Positions 45,288 to 55,100 of a DNA stretch of 64,000 bases are shown piece after piece. The stretch spans positions 2,356,001 to 2,420,000 of the forward strand of contig NZ_CP084742.1 of NCBI RefSeq assembly GCF_020520285.1, written 5' to 3'. The translations under genes were made by a program, and so were the position numbers. The stretch is from Pseudomonas sp. L5B5 (lineage in GTDB: Bacteria > Pseudomonadota > Gammaproteobacteria > Pseudomonadales > Pseudomonadaceae). The notes under the pieces were generated by a model, which was not told the DNA's origin, made no database searches, and saw nothing but the letters and a program-made list of their open reading frames with translations. How positions within the stretch are numbered: position 1 is the stretch's first letter; each line of letters begins with the position of its first letter.

Positions 45288-46785
45288 CCAGGTGTTCCTT
45301 CAGTACACGGGTGAATTCGCAAGTGCTCTGCTGATAACCAGCCCGGCGAAACAGCGCCAGCGAAACCTGATTTTCTGCCATGACATGGGCCCGCAGGCGC
45401 TCCACCTCGGGCCAGTACTGCGCCAGCCAGGCCTCGCCGCGCTCGAGCAAGGCCCGCCCCCACCCCAGGCCAAAGCGTGCGGCGAACAGATAGACCGAGA
45501 CTTCCACCTCAAGGCCTTCGCGGTCGTAGCGCAGCACGCCCACCGGCCCATCGGCCAGCTCGGCGATCAATAACCGGCGCTCGGGGTCGGCCAGGCAAGC
45601 TTGCAACCACCGTACATGCGCTGGCCAATCCAGCGCCTCGGGCTGCCGGGACCAGCGCCTGACCGATTCGGCCTGGCGCCCATCGAACAACAAGCGAGCA
45701 TCATCAAGGGTCGCTGGCCGCAGGCGCAGCACAGGAGTGAACAGCGCTGCGGCCACCCGTTCCACACCCAGCCCATCCACCCGCTGGCGCCCATGGGCCG
45801 CCAGGCTATGGCGCAGCCCCGGATTGTCCAGCAACAGTGCCAGGGCCTGGCGTATCTGCTGGACACTCACACGCGCGCACGGCCCCAGGTACAGGTGGCA
45901 CCCCGCCTCTGCCAGCAACCGGGCGTTGAGCTCCTGGTTGCCAGCCACCGTGATGCAGAGCGTCGGCAGGCCAAGCACGGCGCGCTCCCAACTGGTGCCA
46001 CCGCCCGCCCCCAAGCACACGTCGGCACTGGCCATCAGTTCAGCGAAATTCTCCACGTAACTGTGCAGGCGCCAGTTCTCCTTGCCGGCGCTCAGCGCCT
46101 GCATGGCTTGCCAATCGGGATTGGCGCTGCCGGCGACGAAATCCACCTGCAACGCCTGCATGTCGGCCAAGGCTTGCATGGCCTTGTAGGTCTGGCCGGC
46201 GGCATCGAAACCACCGAAGTTCACCAGTACCCGCAGTGCTCGGGGACGAATGGTGATGGCCGGCCGGCGAAACTCTTCGCGCAACAGGGCGAAACGCGGA
46301 CCGAACAAGGTCCGGCAAGCCGGATCATGCAAACCGTCATAGGCTTGGGCAGTTCCACTGCAGTTCTGATCCAGCAACAGGTCCGCGGCATGCCGACGAT
46401 TGGCCAGATCGTCGATCGCGGCTATGCGCGGCGCCCAGAGGCGCGCTGCCGCCTGCCAGCGATGATCGAGCGCATAGTGATCCACCAGCACCCAGTCGAA
46501 GCCCGGGCAAGTGCCCAATGCCTCTCCCAGGGCCGCGATATCCGCCTGCCAAGGCAACAACGTCTCTATGCCAGCCTCCGGCTGCTCCCCTGGATAGAGG
46601 CCAGGCAATTGGAACGTGGCAAATCCCTCGGCCTGCAGGGTTGCCAGGCGGTGACCAGGCAGATCGCGACAAGCGAACGCCACCTCGGCCCCCTGCCGAC
46701 GCAACACCCGGGCCAGGGTCAGGCAACGAGCCACATGCCCACTGCCGATGGCCGGTGAAGCGTCCGCGCGGATCAACACCCTCAC
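45280..46785 (-). CDS. PseG-PseH fusion: UDP-sugar hydrolase with N-acetyltransferase domain
   Basis: A 501-residue two-domain protein. Residues 1-345 are PseG-like, a GT-B fold hydrolase with catalytic His17 (GSGHVARC) and the GAGGGTSWE loop; it removes UDP from 2,4-diacetamido-2,4,6-trideoxy-L-altrose. Residues 350-501 are a GNAT domain like PseH, which acetylates the 4-amino group in the preceding step (ENQVSLALFRRAGY motif). In Campylobacter the two are separate genes. The ATG overlaps the pseF stop as ATGA. Confidence 0.9.
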   Translation of the reverse strand: MRVLIRADASPAIGSGHVARCLTLARVLRRQGAEVAFACRDLPGHRLATLQAEGFATFQLPGLYPGEQPEAGIETLLPWQADIAALGEALGTCPGFDWVLVDHYALDHRWQAAARLWAPRIAAIDDLANRRHAADLLLDQNCSGTAQAYDGLHDPACRTLFGPRFALLREEFRRPAITIRPRALRVLVNFGGFDAAGQTYKAMQALADMQALQVDFVAGSANPDWQAMQALSAGKENWRLHSYVENFAELMASADVCLGAGGGTSWERAVLGLPTLCITVAGNQELNARLLAEAGCHLYLGPCARVSVQQIRQALALLLDNPGLRHSLAAHGRQRVDGLGVERVAAALFTPVLRLRPATLDDARLLFDGRQAESVRRWSRQPEALDWPAHVRWLQACLADPERRLLIAELADGPVGVLRYDREGLEVEVSVYLFAARFGLGWGRALLERGEAWLAQYWPEVERLRAHVMAENQVSLALFRRAGYQQSTCEFTRVLKEHLDD

Positions 46786-47489
46786 TCCAGCTCTCCCCCG
46801 GCCTTGAGCGCGGCATGCAGATACTCGGCGCGCCGCCAGTCTTCCTCGGTATCGATGTCCTGGACCAGGTGACGCGGCAACACCACCGGCAGACTGCGGG
46901 GCGAGAACAGCATCTCGCCCTGTAGCCAGGCCCTGGAGCGCCCCCAGTAGAATTGCCCGGCATCCTGGTAGGCTGCCGGCAGATCCTGGGAACGTACCTG
47001 GCGGAACTCGGGATACAGCGCCTGCAAGGCCCCGTCCTGGTCGAGAGTCAGGGCCCGCTGGACCGGAAAACCGAAGCCACAGACCGAAAAGGCGAAGGCC
47101 TTGTCCGGATGCGCCGCCAGCAACTCAAGGCCCTGGCGCAGGTAGCGCTGCTGCAGCAACGGCGCGGTGGCGTAGATGCAGCACGCGTACTCGAAGGCCT
47201 GCCCTTGCTCCTGCAACGCCTGCAGGGCGTGGACGATCACCGCCGCGGTGCCGGTGAAATCATCCGCCAGGCTCGCGGGGCGTTCAAAAGGCACCTGGGC
47301 CCCACAGGCAACGGCCAGCTCGGCGATTTCCGGGTCGTCGGTGCTGACCACCACTTGCTCGAACAAGCCGGATTCCAGTGCCTTGGCGATGGAACGGGCG
47401 ATCATCGGCACGCCATCGAACGGCTTGAGATTCTTGCGCGGAATACGCTTGCTGCCACCCCGGGCAGGAATCAGCGCCACGCAGCTCAC
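46782..47489 (-). CDS. pseF: Pseudaminic acid cytidylyltransferase PseF
   Basis: A 235-residue CMP-sugar synthetase with the nucleotide motif ARGGSKRIPRKN (8-19) and STDDPEIA. It activates pseudaminic acid as CMP-Pse for transfer to flagellin. It lies 100 bases after pseC, with a small CCTGA/TCAGG hairpin in between, and is coupled to the pseG-pseH gene. Confidence 0.92.
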   Translation of the reverse strand: MSCVALIPARGGSKRIPRKNLKPFDGVPMIARSIAKALESGLFEQVVVSTDDPEIAELAVACGAQVPFERPASLADDFTGTAAVIVHALQALQEQGQAFEYACCIYATAPLLQQRYLRQGLELLAAHPDKAFAFSVCGFGFPVQRALTLDQDGALQALYPEFRQVRSQDLPAAYQDAGQFYWGRSRAWLQGEMLFSPRSLPVVLPRHLVQDIDTEEDWRRAEYLHAALKAGGELE

Positions 47490-47589
47490 TGGCCTGACTC
47501 CCGATCAGGCACTGCGGTTGCAAGCCAACGGCCGGTACCTGTCCGCAACGTCACCAGCCCTCTGCACTTGTCGCCCTGTTGCGCCCTGC

Positions 47590-48759
47590 TCAATCCAGTA
47601 TCCGCCGCAGATGCTCCACCACTTCGTCCTGCATTTCATCGCTCAACTCGGGAAACAGCGGCAGGCTCAAGGCCTCCAGAAAGTAGCGCTCGGCCTCGGG
47701 AAAGTCCCCCTCGGCAAAACCCTGTTCCTGGTAATACGGCTGCAAGTGGACCGGAATATAGTGCAGGTTCACCCCCAGCCCTTGCGCTCGCAACGCCTCG
47801 AAGACCTGGGCCTGGGTCAGGCTGATCCGCGACAGGTCAAGGCGCACCACATACAAGTGCCAGGCCGACTCGGCCCCATCCTGGGCCACTGGCAAGGTCA
47901 GCGGCAGGCCGGCCAGCAACTGCTGGTAGCGTGCCGCCAGTTCCCGGCGCCGGGCCACGAACGGCTCCAGCCTGGCCACCTGGGATAACCCGAGGGCTGC
48001 CTGCAGGTCGGTCATCCGATAGTTGAAGCCCAGCTCCATCTGCTGGTAGTACCACAAGCCCTTGTCCGGGACCTGCATCACGGCAGGGTCGCTGGTGATC
48101 CCATGGCTGCGCAGGCGACGCAGGCGTTCGGCGAAGTCCTGGCGATTGGTCAGCACCATCCCGCCCTCGGCGCTGGTGATGATCTTCACCGGATGGAAGC
48201 TGAAGATGGTCATCGCCGCATAGGCGCCGCAGCCCACCGGGCGCCCCATATAGGACGCCCCGACGGCATGGGCCGCATCCTCGATCAGGACGAACCCGTA
48301 GCGCTGCGAGAGCCTGGCGATGGCTTGCAGGTCAGCGCTCTGACCGGCAAATGCCACGACCACCACCACCTTGGGCAGGGTGCCGCTGCGCTCGGCGGCC
48401 TCAAGCTTGTCTGCCAGCCGCTGGGCATCCATGTTCCAGGTGCGCGGATCGATATCGACGAAATCCACCTGGGCCCCGCAGTAGCGCCCACAGTTGGCCG
48501 ACGCGACGAAGGTATTGGGACTCGTCCACAGCCAGTCGCCCGGCCCCAGGCCGGCAGCCACGCAAGCAATGTGCAACGCCGCCGTGGCATTGCACACCGC
48601 GACGGCATGTTCGGCCTGGCAATGCTCGGCCAGCGCCCGCTCGAAGCGCTCGATGGTCGGCCCCTGGGTCAGCCAGGGCGACTTGAGCACCGCCACCACC
48701 GCATCGATATCAGCCTGGTCGATGCTCTGGCACCCGTAGGGAATCCGGTACGGGCTCAT
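47590..48759 (-). CDS. pseC: UDP-4-amino-4,6-dideoxy-AltNAc transaminase PseC
   Basis: A 389-residue DegT-family aminotransferase. The Schiff-base Lys192 lies in FSFHPVKIITSAEGG, the PseC-type motif, with Asp161 in IEDAAHAVGA. It aminates the keto-sugar produced by PseB. No pseB gene is present beside it or elsewhere in the window. There is no good ribosome site of its own before the ATG at 48759; a 25-codon frame with a strong site overlaps it as ATGA. Confidence 0.92.
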   Translation of the reverse strand: MSPYRIPYGCQSIDQADIDAVVAVLKSPWLTQGPTIERFERALAEHCQAEHAVAVCNATAALHIACVAAGLGPGDWLWTSPNTFVASANCGRYCGAQVDFVDIDPRTWNMDAQRLADKLEAAERSGTLPKVVVVVAFAGQSADLQAIARLSQRYGFVLIEDAAHAVGASYMGRPVGCGAYAAMTIFSFHPVKIITSAEGGMVLTNRQDFAERLRRLRSHGITSDPAVMQVPDKGLWYYQQMELGFNYRMTDLQAALGLSQVARLEPFVARRRELAARYQQLLAGLPLTLPVAQDGAESAWHLYVVRLDLSRISLTQAQVFEALRAQGLGVNLHYIPVHLQPYYQEQGFAEGDFPEAERYFLEALSLPLFPELSDEMQDEVVEHLRRILD

Positions 48760-48833
48760 GATGGCGAGCCATCGCGAACAGATGCACTCGAGCCTTCAGG
48801 CACCAAGTGCGGCATCGACAGATAATCGGGCAT
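48756..48833 (-). CDS. 25-codon reading frame coupled to pseC
   Basis: ATG at 48833 has GGAGGG eight bases upstream and reads 25 codons (MPDYLSMPHLVPEGSS...) to a TGA that overlaps the pseC ATG as ATGA. pseC lacks a ribosome site of its own, so this frame may serve to load ribosomes onto pseC. Whether the peptide itself acts is unknown; it has no recognisable domain. Confidence 0.5.
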   Translation of the reverse strand: MPDYLSMPHLVPEGSSASVRDGSPS

Positions 48834-48853
48834 GGGCAAAACCCTCCAGGCAA

Positions 48854-51781
48854 TCAATGGGCAAGCAACTGCAGCCAGTCCACCCGGCTTTCGGCCTTCA
48901 GGGTGAAGCTCCTGCCGGCCAGTGCCAGGTTCTCGTTGTAGCTGGCGTCCTGGGCAAAACGCCCTCCCCACTTGTCCTTCAGCGCCGCAGCCGCCTGCGA
49001 ATCCTCGGCCAGGGTGCCAGGGTGCAGGACCTGCGCCTGGGGCGTCAGCACGGTGAGGTATCCGGCATCGGCGGTTTTCAGGCACAGGTCGACATCGGCG
49101 AAGGCCTGGTCGAAGTGCTCTTCGTCCAGGCCACCCACGACGTCGTAGAGCGCCTTGGCGATCATCAGGCAGACGCCGGACACCGCCGAGTAGTTCTTCT
49201 CCACCCACAAGCTGTTCATGTAGCCCGGTGCATCCTTGGGCACGCCGGCAAAAGCTGCGCCCAGGTGACCGTTGAACCCCAGTACCAGGCCGGCCTGGGT
49301 GGTCATGCCCCGCTCGTTGACCAATCGCGCACCCACCACCCCGACTTCCGGGCGCTGGGCCTGGTTGAGCAGGCTCTCGATCCAGTTGGCATTGACCACC
49401 TCGGCATCGGAAGACAGCAGCACCAGGTATTCGCCCCGGGCTTCCCGGCAGGCCGCATTGTGCAAGGCCGAAGCACTCAGACGCTGCCCGCTGCGCAGAA
49501 CACGAATGCGCTCGCCATGGCTTTCCAGGCTGGCGAGCCAGCCCTCGAGTTCGGCATCCTGGCTATGGTTCTCGGCAATCAGCACTTCATAACGCTGGTA
49601 GCGAGTGCGCTGCAGCACGCTGACCAGGCAGCGTTGCAACCGGGCAAAGTTGTCCTGGCTGGGCAGGATGATCGACACCAGCGGGCGCTCGGCATGCTGA
49701 TAGTCAATCTGGTAGGTACCCGGTCGCGCCGAGCTGACCTGGGCTCGATAGCCACGATTGGCCAGATGCCGGGTCAGTACCTGACGCTCTTCAGCATTGT
49801 CCCGGACTTGGGCAGCCTGGCAGATCAACAACGGCTCGGCGAGATGGGCCAGGCCCGCCAGACCGCCGTCTTCAATCAGGCGCAAGATCAGGTCCAGCTC
49901 GATCGCCTGGGTAAATTCCCGGCTGAACCCACCGACCTGCACCAGCGTCTCTCGCTGAAACAGCCAATGGCGGGCCATCAGCGCCGGAGCGCTCTGCAAC
50001 AGGTCCAGGTTCACCCCGGGACGGAATACCGCGCTCAGCGAGCCATTGGCCTGGCGCTGCAGCTCGTCCATCGCCACTGCTCTTATGCCTTCGGCGCCAA
50101 CCAGCTCGAGGCTGGCGCGCAGCAACCCACTGCTTGTGAACTGGTCCCCCGCCTCCATCAGCATCACCCAATCGGCAGTGGATTGAGCCACGACCTGATT
50201 CAGGCGCTCGATATGGCTGCCGGCATTGACCTTGATGAAATGCACGATGTCTTGGGCGGTGGTAACGGCCGGCAGAGCGCCGGTGGTCAGGACCGTCAGC
50301 TTGAACGCCTTGCAATGGTTGGCCATCAGGGAATCGAAGGTGGCCTGCAACTTGACCATGTCGGCATCCAGGTCGAGCAGCAGGATCTGGAATTGCGGAC
50401 CGCCGGCGCGCTTGCCCAGGCGGTTGGCAATGGACTTGAGCTGGGCCGGCTTGGGATCGCGTCCATCCAGCCAATTGAGCAACTGGCCAGAACGGGTACC
50501 GGCAAACAAGGCGCTACCGTTGGTGGCCGGCAACCCTTCGAGGCGCGCGGACCATGTCCGCAACTGCCGGTACACCTCGACCTCATCGGTATCACGCATC
50601 GATTCGGCCAGGCGCTTGGCGACGGTAGCGTTGAACATGTTCAACTCAAGGGCCTGCCACAAGCGGCTACGAACAGTCTTGGCGTTGTCGTTGGGGTGAA
50701 CTCGCAGCAGTTCTTCCTGGCGCAACAACACCCCTTCCAGGGCAGCGAGCTGCGACTGGCCCGCAGGCATGGCGAGCATCAGGAATTCGATATCGGCCAG
50801 CAACTCGAACATCGGCTGGTTATAGAACGGCAGTTCCACGAACTGTTCAGGTTCGAAGGCGCGAACCGGCTGCTTGCCGACCTCGCTCCAGGTCGAACGA
50901 AAGACCTTCGTGCCCCGGGGCGAAGGACCATTGGCAATACATCCGGCAACAGCCTCGAACCCCTCCAGGATCGCTTGTTTCAGCGATCGTGCTGGCTGGC
51001 CGGAAACCTCAAGAGGCATGGCGGCGAGCAACTCGGCGAACTGCTCTCGCTGCGTCATGGCCCCTGCATCCTTGCGAGCCAGCATCGCCTGCAGCTGGGC
51101 AGCACGATCCACAATGCCATTTCCCAGCGCCCGGACAATGAAAGGCACTGGCAGAACCCGCGCCTTGGCGCTGGCCAACAGGTAGAAAGCGCGACCGATT
51201 TCCTCCAGCTCAAGCCCTGCAGCGCAGGGCAAGTGGCCGAACCACTGGCGCAGCAGTCGAGTACGCACCACCGCATTGAATGGCGTCAGGAAGCTGCCCA
51301 TGAAACTCGAGATTCGTTCGTGGGCGCTGTCGCTGGCGAAGTCTTCCACGCCCTTGCGGTCACGCAGGTAGTAGCTGGTTTCCATGCCCTCTATTGAGTA
51401 CATCACCCCGTAGCCCTGGCAAAAACCATAGTCGGAATGAGTCTCCAGAAACTCCAGGGCTTGGCACAACCCATCGCGAACCAGGAAATCCTCGTCACCG
51501 ACAAAAGCCATGTAAGGCGTGGTGACCAATTCAGCGCCTTGAGCCAGCTTGGCCTGCAGATCCAGTTGCGGCAGGTGCTGATAACCCACCTTGGGAAACT
51601 CGCGAACCAAGGCCTTGTCAGCCACCCCGGACGAGTCCAGGACCAGGATCGAACACGGATAGGCGCTGTAGTAGCGCAAAGCCCTCTGCGCCAGCGCCTT
51701 GGATTCGTGGGTCAACACCACCAGCGTGAACTGCTCGCTCAGTGGGAATGCCTCATCACCTGCTTTATCTTGAACCCGCAT
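48854..51781 (-). CDS. Large multidomain glycosyltransferase, pse operon
   Basis: A 975-residue protein. The N-terminal 365 residues resemble a glycosyltransferase with the acidic motif FVGDEDFL near residue 115, followed by helical regions. A GT2-like module (about 450-690, MEAGDQF) and a full GT2 domain (about 705-960, LLSSDAEV and a VVGGLDE segment) follow. The second half is homologous to the middle of the giant proteins at 6817 and 52174, but it has no C-terminal GT-B domain. It is the first gene of the pse operon; the acceptor is most likely flagellin. Confidence 0.8.
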   Translation of the reverse strand: MRVQDKAGDEAFPLSEQFTLVVLTHESKALAQRALRYYSAYPCSILVLDSSGVADKALVREFPKVGYQHLPQLDLQAKLAQGAELVTTPYMAFVGDEDFLVRDGLCQALEFLETHSDYGFCQGYGVMYSIEGMETSYYLRDRKGVEDFASDSAHERISSFMGSFLTPFNAVVRTRLLRQWFGHLPCAAGLELEEIGRAFYLLASAKARVLPVPFIVRALGNGIVDRAAQLQAMLARKDAGAMTQREQFAELLAAMPLEVSGQPARSLKQAILEGFEAVAGCIANGPSPRGTKVFRSTWSEVGKQPVRAFEPEQFVELPFYNQPMFELLADIEFLMLAMPAGQSQLAALEGVLLRQEELLRVHPNDNAKTVRSRLWQALELNMFNATVAKRLAESMRDTDEVEVYRQLRTWSARLEGLPATNGSALFAGTRSGQLLNWLDGRDPKPAQLKSIANRLGKRAGGPQFQILLLDLDADMVKLQATFDSLMANHCKAFKLTVLTTGALPAVTTAQDIVHFIKVNAGSHIERLNQVVAQSTADWVMLMEAGDQFTSSGLLRASLELVGAEGIRAVAMDELQRQANGSLSAVFRPGVNLDLLQSAPALMARHWLFQRETLVQVGGFSREFTQAIELDLILRLIEDGGLAGLAHLAEPLLICQAAQVRDNAEERQVLTRHLANRGYRAQVSSARPGTYQIDYQHAERPLVSIILPSQDNFARLQRCLVSVLQRTRYQRYEVLIAENHSQDAELEGWLASLESHGERIRVLRSGQRLSASALHNAACREARGEYLVLLSSDAEVVNANWIESLLNQAQRPEVGVVGARLVNERGMTTQAGLVLGFNGHLGAAFAGVPKDAPGYMNSLWVEKNYSAVSGVCLMIAKALYDVVGGLDEEHFDQAFADVDLCLKTADAGYLTVLTPQAQVLHPGTLAEDSQAAAALKDKWGGRFAQDASYNENLALAGRSFTLKAESRVDWLQLLAH

Positions 51782-52079
51782 CTGTCTTTTTCCTCATCCG
51801 GCTGATCGCCTGGAATCTCGAACCGTTAATGCTTGATGCTCGACGAACGCGGCGCAGAGCACTGCTCACGCCTGCTTTGTCGAGTCGAATGATGAAACTG
51901 TCCGGCCTGTTCGCTAGCAGCCATCATCAATGGCAATGAGCCCGCGTCGCGCTGCGCCAAAGAATTGGCTTGAAGAAATCCCCTTCGACCGCAACCCAGG
52001 GGATCAACGCAAGAACGAACGGCGACCGGCATCACTCGACACTCACAACGTTTGTTTTATGACAATTACCTGAGCAGCT

Positions 52080-52093
52080 GCAGGAAACGCGCC
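52080..52093 (-). promoter_or_regulatory. Candidate sigma-54 promoter of the pse operon
   Basis: The minus strand reads GGCGCGTTTCCTGC, preceded by T and followed by A. It matches TGGCACG-N4-TTGCA except for A to G and T to C. It lies between the terminator at 52131 and the gene at 48854, about 300 bases before the ATG. Confidence 0.45.
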
Positions 52094-52130
52094 AGTTCAT
52101 GGCCTTGCCGGCTCACAGAATCACAGGCAC

Positions 52131-52158
52131 AAAAAAGCCACGCGCGCAGGCGTGGCTT
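52131..52158 (-). terminator. Terminator of the 1183-residue glycosyltransferase gene
   Basis: A 9-bp perfect stem, AAGCCACGC with GCGTGGCTT, loop of six, followed on the minus strand by TTTT. It starts 15 bases past the stop codon. Confidence 0.85.
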
Positions 52159-52173
52159 GGTGTTCAGGCTGCT

Positions 52174-55100
52174 TCAATCCGCCAGCCAGCCCCACATCCA
52201 ATGCTGGAGGTTGTCACTGCCCAGCATGAAGTCGCGATGCACCGCCTCGCGCAGCTCATCTCCCATGCGATAACTGGCCACCGGGTCCGCCAGGTGCATG
52301 CGGATGGCTTGCAACCACTCTTGCGTGGTATTGCTGCGCACCTTGGTGCACGGCAGGAAGCCACGGTAGGCCTCGGTATCGGTGCAGATCACCGGGTAAC
52401 CACAAGCGCCATATTCCAGCAGACGCAGGTTGCTCTTGCAGTCGTTGAAGATATGGAACTCCAGAGGCGCCAGCGCCAGATCCAGGTTCAGGCTGGCCAG
52501 CTTGAAGGGATAATCCTGCAAACCAATCGCCGAATGGAATTCATGCACATAGGGGCGCAATCCTTCGGGACACATGCCGAAGAATACCCACTCCACCTCA
52601 TCGGCCAGTTCACGCACCACATCGGCGATGATTTCCAGGTCTCCCGTATGACTGGTGCCTCCCCCCCAGCCCACCCGCGGCTTGCTGGAGGTTCCACGCT
52701 GGCTGGTCAAGCGCGCCCATGGCTCCCGAGCGAGCATATTGGGCACGACCCTGATATCGCTGTGCATGCTCGACAGGAGATCCGCCAGAGGCTGGGTGGT
52801 GACCACCACCCGATCGCACAAGGCGATCCCGTCACGCAGCATCCGCTCGATATTCGCCGGTTTGTTGCGGGCATGGCTGTTCTTCTTCGGCGCATTGACG
52901 ACATAGTCATCGAGCTCGAAGATCCGCAGCGCCCCGGAATACTTCTTCATCCGCAGGATATCGCTGGCCGCCCCATCGCTATAACGTCCCTGGAGCACGA
53001 TGCTGTCGGGAGCCAGACGTTCGATCTCCACCGAGGTCGGCGATTCGTAAGCCACCCTGGCGATGATCCGACCCGCCTCTTCCAACGCATTCAACGGGCT
53101 GAGCACTCGATAGTGCCCCACCGCCGAGCTGTTGACTGGCAGCCCCAGCACCAGAGGCAGCGCACGACTGCAGAACGGGTTCCAGTTGTTGCGCAATGGC
53201 GGATCCAGGCTGAAACTCGAGAACCCCAGGCTCAGGGCCGGGTTGTAGGCGGGATCGCGGGCGATCTTGGGCAGCCATCGACGATAGAAGACCTCCTGGT
53301 CGGCTTCCGCCACCGGCTGCCCCGCTCCCAGGCCCAGCATCAAGGTGGCGTGGGGTGTCCAGACCACCAGGTAGCCATCGCGGTCGACCCGCAGGCACAA
53401 GTCGGCAGCGCCCAGAGCGCCTGTGAAATCCTGCTCATCCAGCCCCCCGAGACTGTCGAAGACCTCTTTGCGCACCATCAGGCAATCGGCGCTGACTGCA
53501 CTCCAGTTCTGGACGACCTGCAACCGCTGCATGTACCCGCGCACGCCCAGTGCCTCACCGATGAAGGGCGACCCCACCGGCCCGGCCAGGCCCAGCACTT
53601 GCCCGGCGTGCAGGATGGAGCCGTCGGTAGCCAGTATCCGCGCACCGACCACCCCTACTTCCGGCCGCTGTGCCTGGTTGAGCAGCTCATCGAGCCAGTC
53701 ACGGCTACAGATCCGTGCATTGTGGCTGAGCAACAGCAGATACTCGCCACGGGCCTGGCTCGCAACGCTGTTGACCAGCGCGGTCTGGCTGGATGCCCCG
53801 GCGTGGGCCAGCACTCGCAACATTGAACCACCCAGCTGCCCCATCGCGGCCAGCCAGTCCGCCATGCCAGGATCCTGGCTGCCAGCATCCACCAGCAGGA
53901 TTTCATAGTGGTTATAGGCGGTCTGCTCGATCAGGCTTTCGACGCAGTACTGAAGCGCGGGCAGAGAGTCGCCGCACGTGACGATGATCGATACCAGCGG
54001 CCGCTCTCCATGCAGGTAGTCGATCCGGTTGAGCAATGGCAGGTCATCGTGGCGAATCCGATACTGCACCCCGATACGCTGCAAATGCGCAGCCACCAAC
54101 GCCTCGCTGGACTGGATCACCGGCGCACTCGATAACCACTGGCCAAAGGACAGCTCGGACTCCAGCTGGATATCGGCGATGTGCGCGATCGTCTGCGGCC
54201 CGGCACTTTCCACCAGGCGCCACACCAGATCCTGGGGTGCCAGCTCGCCCCGCTGCGGGTCAAATCCACCCTCGGCCAGGAAGCGCTCCAGGGAGAACGC
54301 CAAGGTGCGGCCGACATAGGGATAGGAACGCATCAAGTCAAGATTGAAATCAGGCTTGAACACCGGCTCGGTCGACTCACCCTCGACCAGAGCACCTTCA
54401 TCGCTGTAGGCACAAAGCATCGTCGGGGTATGGGCGATCCGCTCGGCTAGTACCAGCAACGCCGACTCCTGCAAGCGGTCCCCGGACCGCAGCAGGTAAA
54501 ACCAATCGCAGCCGTCCAGCTGCGGCAGCAACAGGTTGAGTTGCTGCACCCAGTCATCCTGCAGCGGTTGATACAAGACCCCATCCGTATCAGGGCCTTG
54601 CGCAGCCGACAGCACCAGTACCGCCTGGGGCGGATACAGCTGCCCGGCCAGACTGTCCAGGGTCAGCTGCAAGGCGCCGGCATCGTTGGCCACATCGATG
54701 ACCACCGGCACCAGGTTGACCTGCCGCGGCCAACTGGCGATGCGCTGAGGCATCAAGCGCTGTTCCTGCCCAGAGAACCTGCGCGCCTCCAGCCACAGGC
54801 GATAGAACTCCTCATAGCTCTGGCTCTCGCCACCGACTCGGCCATTGACCACGGCGCTGCGGTTGCCAAGCACATGCAGCACCCCGAGCTCCTTCCAGTC
54901 ATGGGGCTGCTCACCGGCCACTGCCAGATCCACATAACGGACCCACCCGGGCGCCGGCGCTGGTTCGCCACGACGTTCCGCCAGCATGCGCACCAGCCAG
55001 TCCCACTCCGCAGCGGCGGCCCTGAGCATTTCCGGCGAGCGGCTCAAGCGTCCCGGGTACAAGCGTTCGCAACTGAGCACGGTGGAAAGAGCCACCAGGT

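Larger units (their letters stand above)
51782..52173 (-). other. Intergenic region between two giant glycosyltransferase genes
   Basis: A 392-base stretch without a supported gene. It holds the terminator of the gene at 52174 (52131-52158) and a sigma-54-like motif (52080-52093). The remaining 300 bases before the ATG at 51781 would be an unusually long leader. I see no RNA gene or repeat in it; a 69-codon frame here lacks coding character. Confidence 0.6.

Noticed and set aside
48758..51397. An 879-codon open frame on the plus strand
   Set aside because: It is antisense to the 975-residue glycosyltransferase, which has clear family motifs; the plus-strand product shows none and is biased in composition.
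51826..52035. A 69-codon minus-strand frame in the intergenic gap
   Set aside because: No ribosome site, odd composition, and no recognisable features; treated as non-coding.
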